Positions 12,148 through 21,178 of a DNA stretch of 64,000 bases are shown piece by piece; positions within the stretch are counted from its first letter, which is position 1, and each line of letters opens with the position of its first letter. A program made the position numbers and the translations under genes. Origin of the DNA: Bryoerythrophyllum caledonicum (lineage: Eukaryota > Streptophyta > Bryopsida > Pottiales > Pottiaceae); assembly GCA_963971425.1 (NCBI GenBank), contig OZ020514.1, forward strand, positions 10,049,218 through 10,113,217, written 5' to 3'. The notes below the pieces were generated by a model. It was not told where the DNA came from. It was given only the letters and a program-made list of their open reading frames with translations, and did not search any database.

Positions 12148-12723
12148 CACTCATTCCTCCCATAAGTTATACCTCTGCTAAGTTATAATGCCACTAACTT
12201 ATAACCTTAGCTAACTATAACCTCAACTAAGTGCTGCCATGTGACTAGTGCCGACGTGTCCGAGAATTAAAGCACAGAATCGGTAGATGATGTTGTTGTT
12301 TTATGTTTTTGAGACCGATCAATTACTATATCACATATCTCTCAATTGTGCTACTATTTCTTCACATGTCACTATTCAATCACAACAAGATCACTATTTA
12401 ATTACATCGGTGCCACAATCCTCACATGTGCTGCCATCTTCCTCCCAAGATTGTTTTTTAAACACTTTTTGAGCTTTTCAACCATCCAACTTGCATATGG
12501 ATAGGGTACAAGAGGGCCAACTCAAGTCGGCATGGTCATATGACATTTTCACATTGATTCTAGGCCAATTTTAGGAAATGACAGTGGCTGGATGGAGATG
12601 AAATTGTGATGAAGTTATCAAGTCCTCTACTAAAGCCACCACTAATTTTTGACCTCTACTAAGTTCTTACCTCCTCCATCCACTAGCGCTAGGTTTGGCT
12701 ATAACTTATGGGAGGGATGAGTG
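12148..12723. mobile_element. MITE-like element with 24-bp terminal inverted repeats
   Basis: The left end CACTCATTCCTCCCATAAG (from 12148) is matched in inverse orientation by CTTATGGGAGGGATGAGTG ending at 12723, over 24 bp with one mismatch. The 576-bp interior is AT-rich and non-coding, with several CTAAGTTATAAC-like words near the left end. I could not identify a convincing target-site duplication, so the superfamily is open. Confidence 0.6.
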
Positions 12724-12739
12724 TAGATAGTTGGTGGTT

Positions 12740-13040
12740 TGAGGTCCCCCCTTTGGTGTTTTGGTCCTCTCTCTTGAGTACAGTGAATTTTATGTTTAGT
12801 ATAGTGGTACTGTACCTACTGGTCGCTTTCAACATCTCTATATTGAAAGAGTTATTTTTCTTTTGGCACAGTGGGTATCACCAAAGTATTACATGGGTAT
12901 CACCTATGCATTATAAGGGTAGCTCCTTGATAGTACATGGGCAATCACTTGGACAAAAACGTTATAATTTCTGAAATTCTGGACAACTCTCCATTTTGAA
13001 TTAATTATGTACAAAAGCGACCACAGCGTAGGGTACTTTT
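12740..13040 (+). repeat. Composite 300-bp dispersed repeat, plus copy
   Basis: Ordered blocks GGTCGCTTTCAACATCTCTA, AGTTATTTTTCTTT, an array of GGTATCACC units, CTCCATTTTGAATTAATT and ATGTACAAAAGCGA recur in the same order and inverted at about 18020-18345. The copies differ by perhaps a quarter of positions. Shorter relatives are at 4467, 11899, 16100-16195 and 56264. Confidence 0.7.
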
Positions 13041-14250
13041 ATAACTCCAGCGCGCTATAACTTTTTACTTTTGATGAGGACTTTTTTTTTAACTGAGAGT
13101 ACAGCTATCTATACTACTTAAAGAGAGTGATCATTTGGTAATAATATTCATTGAGAGAAAAAACTTAGTGTAGTTCACGAACTTAGTGAAGAACACACAT
13201 GTGCCCCTTGCATGAGAGGTATGAACTCTAAAAGCATGAACAGAAAACACCAAAAGCATTTCATCATCTTCACAGTAGACGAAACCATGGAAAAGATCAA
13301 GGGCAAAAGGCTGACGCTCCAGTGGTCAATGTCACGAGGACTGGAGCAGTTGAAATATCTACACGACTGGGAAATTTTATTGCAAATTTTATTGCAATCA
13401 CGAATTGCTTGAAAATAATTACCCTCTTTGACATGATTGGGTGTAGATGATCCACATTAATGTTGAGATGGTGAATTGTGGAGTGGAAAGGAGAGACTGA
13501 CCAAAGTACTCTTATCCACAATCACACATCAAGGGATCCGCACCACACATCCTCATGTTGAGTGTAAAACCATGCCGTACCTGGCGTATGATGCGCATGG
13601 CCGGCCATGGGGCGGTGGTGGACGCCTGCTGCAGCAGCTTTCAAGGTCCCCATCCATTACTATTGTTTGGTTGAAGCGCCAACCTCTGTACGTCGGCAGA
13701 TGTGGGTCCCCAGTGTACGTGAAAGGGGCCATAACGATGCTTCAGGAGCACACCATGGATATGAAATGGTAAACGACCAGTTAAGGTTGGATAACCTATC
13801 ACCACCACCAACCCCGGAATCAACAGTCAATGTGGGCCAAAACCACCAGCAGCCCACCCCGTTTCCAAAATTTTAGGAAAGTCAGTTATGAGTGGGTGTC
13901 AGTTTATAATTGGTTCAAAGCTCTCGGTTTTTAGTCTCGTTGCACAAGTGGTCATTAGCATAACTTACTGTGGAAGTAGAGAGTTTTGTATGTCGAGAAT
14001 GGGTCACGGCTTACTATCCACTTAAAAAAATTTGTAGCAATTTCAATATGAAGAAATAAATGGTCACGACAATTGCAATATTCATGAAATCCTGTTTTGA
14101 ATTCCCAAAAATATTCTTACCACGTATACAAACGCTATAAATAGGTCAGCAAGCTTAAGTTGGTGGTTACAGGTCATCCAACCTTATCTGGGCTGGCAAC
14201 TCCCAGACCCACCTAGAACCTAACAATGAACATTTGCAACCAACATTGTT
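13041..14250. other. Intergenic DNA, no gene seen
   Basis: About 1.2 kb without a conserved frame. Several overlapping open frames at 13470-13880 arise from a locally GC-rich patch and match nothing I recognise. Confidence 0.45.
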
Positions 14251-15186
14251 TTAACCCCTAAAGGACCACGACCACTTTCGCTCTAAAACCAGTCTAAAAC
14301 TGCCACTGCCAAAAAGAGACATGAAAATCACATTTTAAAATGAATTTTGTATTTTCAACCGTAAGATCTTAAAATAGACTTCTATATAAACATGCCCTGA
14401 AATTTTGGTTGCAATCCACCGCACCGATTGATAGATTTTTGTGTTTGAAGTCAAAACAATGGTTCATTTTCTTCCCTGCGTTGAGTAGATCGGCAGACTT
14501 TGACTTCACTTTGTATCAAATTTTTGAATTGTACAAGGTCTAAATCTTTTACCATTGTCTTAAGCATGATGTTATTTCTCAACACACCAATTTTTAGAGG
14601 TAAAAAAGGGGTGTAGCATATTCAAAACAAGTGTGCAAGGAGTGGAAGTTCTAAAATTGTCATTTCACGTTTTATTTTTTTGTGAACTACGTATGTATTT
14701 GAATGATAATCCAAACGGTCAATAAGAAGGTTTTCACCACATATTGTTGTTGAAAAAATAAAAAGTGGAAAATATGAAGATCTCTAGGTTTTATGTAGAA
14801 AAGATGAAGTTTTTTTCCCCCCTTGCCCGACAATGTGTGAAAATGTTTGACTTGTAATAAAATGCCTTTTTACACTAAAGACAAGATTTTTTTTTGAAAA
14901 TTTCCAAAAAAAGGAAATATTCTTTACATGTGTGAAAAATCTCAATGTCAATAGAAACTTTTGTAAAAAATTTTGGAGGTGCCTGGTCTTCCCACTTTTG
15001 GCTTTAAGTGGTACTAACTTTCAAATTACAAATCCAAAAAATAAAATAAAAATATGTCCACGAAGCTTTTATCAGAGGCAATCTAGAATAAAAAATTTCA
15101 GAGAAAATGGAACTTTTTTCGAATTTTAGAAACCTGCCCAAAATCAGAAATCCCCCCAAAGGAGACTCTGGTCCTTTAGGGGTTAA
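14251..15186 (+). mobile_element. TTAA-flanked piggyBac-like MITE, family A
   Basis: TTAA at 14251-14254 and 15183-15186 flank a 928-bp non-coding element. It begins CCCCTAAAGGACCA and ends TGGTCCTTTAGGGG, a perfect 14-bp inverted repeat. The interior shares ordered blocks (GACTTTGACTTCACTT, AAGCATGATGTTATTT-like, GGGTGTAGCATATTC, AAGGAGTGGAAGTT) with the elements at 16511, 52265 and 59617. A GGAGACTC-containing hairpin lies just inside the right end. CCC ends plus TTAA duplication is the hallmark of piggyBac-type transposition (established knowledge). No transposase frame is present. Confidence 0.85.
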
Positions 15187-15189
15187 AAA

Positions 15190-15475
15190 GGTCAGGGGAA
15201 AGCACCACCTAAACCCTAAAACCTAACCGTAGATTTGGTTGCATTACATGTTGGAACTAAGGATCAATCAAGAGTGAATAGCTTGTTGTGAAAGCGCCAC
15301 CTAAACCCTAAATGCTATCCGTAGATCTAGTTTCATTACATATTGGAACTAAGGATCAATCAAGAGTTAATAGGTAGCAGGAAAGCACCACCTAAACCCT
15401 AAATGCTAACCTCGGGTTTGGTTGCATTATATGTTGGAACTAAGGATCAATCAAGAGTGAATAGGTCGTAATGAA
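15190..15475 (+). repeat. Three tandem copies of a roughly 90-bp unit containing CCTAAACCCTAAA
   Basis: Each unit runs GCACCACCTAAACCCTAAA, a variable GCTAACC-like stretch, TTTGGTTGCATTA and GGAACTAAGGATCAATCAAG, ending in GAATAG. Copies start near 15198, 15294 and 15385. The CCTAAACCCTAAA block is a telomere-like (telobox) word. Confidence 0.85.
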
Positions 15476-15894
15476 ATACTAATTTCAGTACCAGGAGGGA
15501 GAAATATGACGCAAGAAGGCCTCGAGGGGAACGACGACATTGCCCACACTTGTTTACTCGCAGTGATGAGCGCTACGTACCTTGGCACTGCTGCTGGAGA
15601 TGGACCATGCATGCATGACTTGGCGATTATAGGCTACTCCACAAGCCATGAGATTGCGAGAGCGGAGTAGATGTGGATGTTGCGACGATGATTATGTGGG
15701 GGGAATTAGTCGGTGTAGGACGATGGATCCGTGCCCTGCTCATGGTGAATTGTGCCGTGTCTGCCACCGTGGGATTGGAGGCAGACCGGGGCGGCATCAA
15801 TTGTGCAATGCAACGGCAAGTGGATTGGGAGGTGCATAGGAGGGGGCGATGCATGGTGAGGCGTCAGCAGGGGTCACGCATGGTAATGTATATT

Positions 15895-15934
15895 TCCCAC
15901 AATGTTTGGGGGAACGAGTGCGGATGAGTATACA
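15895..15934 (+). promoter_or_regulatory. Candidate Pol III snRNA promoter (USE plus TATA) for the U6-like locus
   Basis: TCCCACAATG at 15895-15904 resembles the plant upstream sequence element (consensus TCCCACATCG). TATACA at 15929-15934 follows after 24 bp, and the U6-like start is 23 bp beyond the start of the TATA box. In plant U6 genes a USE-to-TATA gap of about two helical turns specifies Pol III (established knowledge). Both elements deviate slightly from consensus. Confidence 0.6.
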
Positions 15935-15951
15935 AGATGGAGGTATTTGAT

Positions 15952-16056
15952 ATTTCTAAGGAGACATGTGATAAAATTGGACCAATACAGTGAAGATTAG
16001 CATGGCCCTTGTGCAAGGATGACACACACAAACCGAGAAATGGTCCAAATCATTTT
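15952..16056 (+). ncRNA. Divergent U6 snRNA gene or recent U6 pseudogene
   Basis: The sequence follows U6 snRNA almost from end to end. GATAAAATTGG, GAAGATTAGCATGGCCC, GCAAGGATGACAC and GAGAAATGGTCC are in the right order and spacing. The invariant ACAGAGA box reads ACAGTGA, a change expected to harm splicing, while the AGC triad is kept. The 5' stem-loop differs at many positions but still mostly pairs: an inner C-G pair has become T-A. The end reads AAATCATTTT instead of a clean T run. Promoter-like elements are still in place upstream. Either a transcribed variant or a young pseudogene is possible; I favour a pseudogene or minor variant. Confidence 0.75.
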
Positions 16057-16194
16057 CATTCATAGTGCTTACGATACACATTCACAAAAAATGATCAAAC
16101 CTTACACACTTGTCACTTTTGTACACAATTCATTCAAAATGGAGAAAATATAAATTTTGGCGTAGTGATTAAAAATTGTCACTTTTGTACACAA

Positions 16195-18010
16195 TTAACC
16201 CCTAAAGGACCATTTAAACATGCGGGGTACAAATCAATTTTGGGCAAATTTCTAAAAATTCATTTCTAAAGATAACTTCTTGAGATTTTTAGTGAGAATA
16301 GGAATAGGGGTTATCTTTGTGGTAATACTTTATTTCTTTTTTGGATTTACAAGGAAAAAGCTATGGTGCTTCAAACATTAAAGCTCAACTCTTTTGGTAG
16401 CTGGGTAGAATACTATAGAGATGAATAGTAGTACTATAAAGTTGACAATTTCATTTTTTTGAGGTGAGTAATAGTAAAGGATAGTTCTTGGCAACCTTCA
16501 TTGTTTTCACTTAACCCCTAAATTTCTTTGACAATTTCACATCAAATACACTTTAAAACTGCTCGTTTTAGTGCAATGAGTAAGGAAGAAACAAAATATT
16601 TGTATTTCTAGTTTGAACTGTAGGATCTCAGTTAAGACTTGTTCAATAACATACTTACAAAATTTCATAAACTTTGACTACACGGATTGAAAGATTATAG
16701 CATATGAAGTAGGGAAAAAGGTTCTTCCCTACATTTAGTGGATCAGAAGATTTTGACTTCACTTGGTGTCCAACTTTTACACTACACAAGGTCTAAATTC
16801 ATTACCATCATGTTAAGCATGATATTAGTTCCTTGTACACCAATTATTGGAGGTAGAAGAAGGGTGTAGCATATTTTTAAAAATTGTGCAAGGAGTGGAG
16901 GTTCAAAAATTGTAAATTCACATATATTTCTTTGTGAACTCAATATGTTTTAGAATGATAATTGAAATGGTCAATAAAAAGATTTACACCATATAATGTT
17001 GTGGGGAAAATAGAAGTTGAAAAATATTAACATCTCTAGGAATAATATGGAAAGGAAAAAGTTTTTTTGTACCTTGCCCGACAATGTGCGAGAATGTTTG
17101 AAGATGTCTGACTTGGATTGATATGCTATTTTTCATTGAAGACAAGAGAGTTTTTTTGACAATATGAAAGGAAATAATATTACTTGCTAATATGGAAAAT
17201 TTCACATTCAAAAGAGCTTCCTTGCAAGAGTATTTGCCCGACGTTCCCACTCTATAACTTTTTCATTATATGTGGGATTTGGGAAAAAATTAGACTCACA
17301 CAAAGCTATTAGTAATGTCCATCTACAACAAAAAAATTGCAAAGAAAATTGTTCTGAATTGACACAGTAGGAACCTACCAAATCTTCGAGAGTCTCCGAA
17401 GGGGACTCTTGGAAATTTAGGGGTTAATAACACATAGAAATCAAGGATTTTATTTTTTCTAAAAAATATGTTTTTTCTAAAAAATATGTTTTTTCTATTG
17501 TTAAAAAAATCCTTAATAAATCTATTCACCGTTCAAATTTCAGATCCATCAATTATCTCTCTATTTGTAAAATATATAATTGCTATCCTAAGTAAAGGGC
17601 CACTTTTGGTACCCTTAGCCGTTGCAGGTCCATTCTTCATTTTGTAAACAATTCCATTTCTTGTGATATTTGGCATGCAGTGGCCAAACACAAGATAGAA
17701 CATAGATTCATTGAGTTTATGCAATGTGTAGCGGAAAAATATGCCATTATCTTGAGTCAAAGTTCACCGGCTCTATGTCCGGGCACAATGAAGAAAAACA
17801 AATTTGAACTCTTCAAATGCATATATCTCACAATCGGCACGGTCAAAGCTTACAAAATGTATTGTGTGTCTTCATATAGTAGTTAGCTTGAAGATCCTAT
17901 GGTTGAAAATAATACAGAGTTGATTGAATTGGTCTAATAATATCTCATTGCAAAGTCGCAGTTTTGGGGTGGTTTTGGTGAAACATAAGGTACGGTCCTT
18001 TCGGGGTTGA
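16195..18010 (+). mobile_element. TTAA-flanked piggyBac-like MITE, family B, interrupted by a nested element
   Basis: TTAA at 16195-16198 precedes CCCCTAAAGGACCA. The right end GGTCCTTTCGGGG is followed by TTGA at 18007-18010, one change from TTAA. Removing the nested element at 16511-17427 leaves about 895 bp that aligns along its length with 58201-59094, including ATAACTTCTTGA, AGCTATGGTGCTTCAAACAT and GGGGTGGTTTTGGTGAA. No coding frame is seen. Confidence 0.85.
16511..17427 (+). mobile_element. TTAA-flanked piggyBac-like MITE, family A, nested in family B element
   Basis: TTAA at 16511-16514 and 17424-17427 flank a 909-bp element that begins CCCCTAAATTTC and ends GAAATTTAGGGG. It sits inside the family B element. 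The related element at 58201-59094 has a single TTAA at the matching place, which supports duplication of TTAA on insertion. A hairpin of the form GAGTCTCCGAAGGGGACTC lies just inside the right end. Confidence 0.9.
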
Positions 18011-18019
18011 TTCAAAATG

Positions 18020-18345
18020 GAGAGTGTCCAAAGTTTTTGTAAAATACAAATTTTGGCGTAGTGATCGCTTTTGTACATAATTGATCAAAATTGGAGTGTC
18101 CAAAAGTTTTGGAAAATATAAGTTTTTTGCCCAGGTGATTATCTATGTAATGTCAAGGTGCTATTTATATAATGCCTAGGTGATATCCATGTATTACTTA
18201 GGTAATACCCATCTTTTTCAAATCATTGCGTGAAAGAAAAATAGTTCTTTCGATAGAGAGGTGCTGAAAGTGACCACTAGGTACTATATTCCACTTTTCA
18301 CCGGATGATCCTCTCATGTACTACTAGATACTGGATTCTTCATCT
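18020..18345 (-). repeat. Composite 300-bp dispersed repeat, minus copy
   Basis: On the minus strand this copy repeats, in order, the blocks of 12740-13040: GGTCACTTTCAGCACCTCT, AACTATTTTTCTTTC, GGTATTACC and GATATCACC units, CTCCAATTTTGATCAATT and ATGTACAAAAGCGA. The two copies face each other across about 5 kb. Further partial copies of the GTACA...AAAATGGAG block flank the family B element at 16100-16195. Confidence 0.7.
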
Positions 18346-18647
18346 AATTTTTGACCGCACACATTGGAAATTTATTGCATTTAGGATAGGTATAATGATC
18401 TTTTAGGAGTCAACATACTTAGTGTTTTTTTTCAAATATGGTTTTTATACTATGCAAAATTGTCACTTTACCATCATCCTTGTTATGATGTAAGGTACTT
18501 GTCCGAAAATAAATTGGAATATTTAAGGTGTTTAGCATATCTAAGACAATCTAACAACAAGAAGGGGTCTAAAATCACGCAATACACTATTTATCTCATA
18601 TAAATTTCAGTTTGAATAAATTTTTCATTCAAACGGTGAACATACAG

Positions 18648-20120
18648 TGACAAACAAAACTGAGTACAATTTTTACTCACTTCCATTCAAAAAATCATAC
18701 CATGAATATAGGTGGGCAAAACCGAGATGTGTACAAATCAAAGTTGTAGTACATGATGTATTACACAATGCTGAAAAGTTTGAGGTGGAGTTGAATTGTG
18801 GTTTGGAAGATATCAAATGCCAAAATAGAGTGCCTTCATACTCACTTTTGTTCAAGATTTTTATGAGAGCTTTCAAAATATACACAATTTGGAATGAAGC
18901 CAATTTTCTTTAGTGTTGTCTTTATGGTATTGTAAACCATCATCTTGAACATGTTTATGCCTTTCATCAATGGAAATCAACCTTTGTGTGCTTGAGATAA
19001 ATCTCAAATTGTGGAAAATAGATGTTTTCTTGTGAGAATGGCATTTGATAATCCTTTGTAGAAATGATAGCATGGAATATTAGTAGACATCATAAGTGAC
19101 AAACGTGAATCAATATTGGTCATTATTGCATGTATTTCATTTTGTATTTGAATTTTTTTAGTATTCAATAAATTCCTTTCTAAACTTGATTATTTATATT
19201 GGAATGTTGTGATGGTTTTCTTCTTCGACCTTATTGATGTCACAATGCTCATCAATGAAAGCTTTCCATCCACCACTTTGATTTCACTTACTTGCATTTT
19301 GATGACTTCGTATCATAAAATACTCGACGCTCCATTTGGCCCCTTCTTTGATTTTCATACCAAAAATAGTTTTAATTGCATTCTCGGTTTATATTGATAT
19401 AAGAATGCAATTAAAACTATTTTTGGTATGAAAGTCAAAGAAGGGGCCAAATGGAGCGTCGAGTATTTTATGATACGAAGTCATCAAAATGCAAGTAAGT
19501 GAAATCAAAGTGGTGGATGGAAAGCTTTCATTGATGAGCATTGTGACATCAATAAGGTCGAAGAAGAAAACCATCACAACATTCCAATATAAATAATCAA
19601 GTTTAGAAAGGAATTTATTGAATACTAAAAAAATTCAAATACAAAATGAAATACATGCAATAATGACCAATATTGATTCACGTTTGTCACTTATGATGTC
19701 TACTAATATTCCATGCTATCATTTCTACAAAGGATTATCAAATGCCATTCTCTCAAGAAAACATCTATTTTCCACAATGTGAGATTTATCTCAAGCACAC
19801 AAAGGTTGATTTCCATTGATGAAAGGCATACACATGTTCAAGATGATGGTTTACAATACCATAAAGACAACACTAAAGAAAATTGGCTTCATTCCAAATT
19901 GTGTATATTTTGAAAGCTCTCATAAAAATCTTGAACAAAAGTGAGTATGAAGGCACTCTATTTTGGCATTTGATATCTTCCAAACCACAATTCAACTCCA
20001 CCTCAAACTTTTCAGCATTGTGTAATACATCATGTACTACAACTTTGATTTGTACACATTTCGGCTTTGCCCACCTATATTCATGGTATGATTTTTTGAA
20101 TGGAAGTTTTGTTTGTCAGT
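18648..20120. repeat. 1.47-kb near-perfect inverted repeat (long palindrome)
   Basis: The left arm 18648-19384 and the right arm 19402-20120 are reverse complements around a 17-bp spacer. Arms of about 720 bp differ at only a handful of positions. The left arm also carries a 20-bp block, itself a small TGAGTA...TACTCA hairpin, that the right arm lacks. Open frames of 60-90 codons appear in mirrored pairs because of the symmetry and resemble no family I know. Transcription in either direction would give a long hairpin RNA. No clear target-site duplication or protein-coding mobile element is visible. Confidence 0.95.
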
Positions 20121-21178
20121 GTATACATTTTCATATTTCCTTGAAGTAGAAATAATAAGTGCAAAACCTCAAAGTTTTGTGTTTATTTATGTAGAAGACT
20201 GAAAGTTTCTTCTTCATGAAGCCTCAAAACTTTTATTCTTCTTGGTGTAGAAATCCTTTCTTTTATAGAAAGTTTTTTTTTGTAAATCTGAAAGGAAATT
20301 ACATTGGTTAGTTGTGTACATAATCTCAAAAAAACTCTTTAGTATTTCACCGTGACTAAAGAAAGTCCAAAGTGAAAAAAGTATCAAAGTTTATCAAACA
20401 TAATAGTTTGAAATAAAAGGACGGTGTGAGAAAAAAAAAGTAGGATAATTCACGATCACGTGAACTCCTTTCACAGATCCGATCAGATGTCTCCGCAAAG
20501 ATATTAATTTTCGAGGGATCTCCATCTTATATACGCACCTAAATTTGTCCCTCCAAACGCTATGGGATATATCAGCTGCGGATTGCTTGAATGCCAGTGT
20601 GATGCCTCTCGCCGTGGAAATCTCTTATCGTCCCTCTGTTGCCGTCATCCTCTTTCCGAACTGGACATGGCGCCATTCGACATCGGAATCACGCTGCATT
20701 GAATACAAGTCATTTGCGTTTGGATTTCTGAGGTTGTTGGAGTTTTTCCGTGACGGAGTTCGCTTGGCTGATCTTTGATTTCGTGAACAGGTAACACATA
20801 CTGGCGGAAGGAAGCCTTGTTTTGTTTCGGCTGTGATGTTCCGTGTCGGATCTTGCTTCGGTAGTTCGGAGGAAAGCGCCGTTGTCGTATGGTATGCAGG
20901 TGGTTGTGAGCAGTTTATACTGCTGTGGTTGTTCTTGTTCTGCAAGCTCCGAGTTCATTATTCCATGCGACGTGCGAGTGTTTGGATATGAGGTTGATTG
21001 ACTGAGGTTTCTGGTTAGGTCGTGAATTGGTCACTTGTGGATTTACGTGCAGGTCGTAGCAGCTGTAGTGCTCTTTCTTGAGGATGTTCTAGTAGGTTTG
21101 ATGATTGAGAGAGATTAACGTGTATACGGTTGTTTGCGGTGGCAGTTTTGATTTCTTGAAATTTCAGCGAGACGAGAG
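20121..21178. other. Upstream region and probable leader of CENP-C
   Basis: AT-rich to 20460, then of more balanced composition. The block 20460-21178 probably holds the promoter and leader of the CENP-C gene. It includes upstream ATGs and a 77-codon open frame (20545-20778) with no recognised features, so translation of upstream frames is possible but unproven. Confidence 0.5.

Noticed and set aside
12740..13040. GTATCAC arrays as a CRISPR-like array
   Set aside because: The units are degenerate, spacers are not unique or of constant length, and the genome is eukaryotic.
18647..20149. Mirrored pairs of 60-90-codon frames
   Set aside because: They appear twice because of the inverted repeat; no family resemblance and no conservation test is possible here.
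20545..20778. 77-codon frame upstream of CENP-C
   Set aside because: No recognised domain; more likely leader sequence or an upstream frame.
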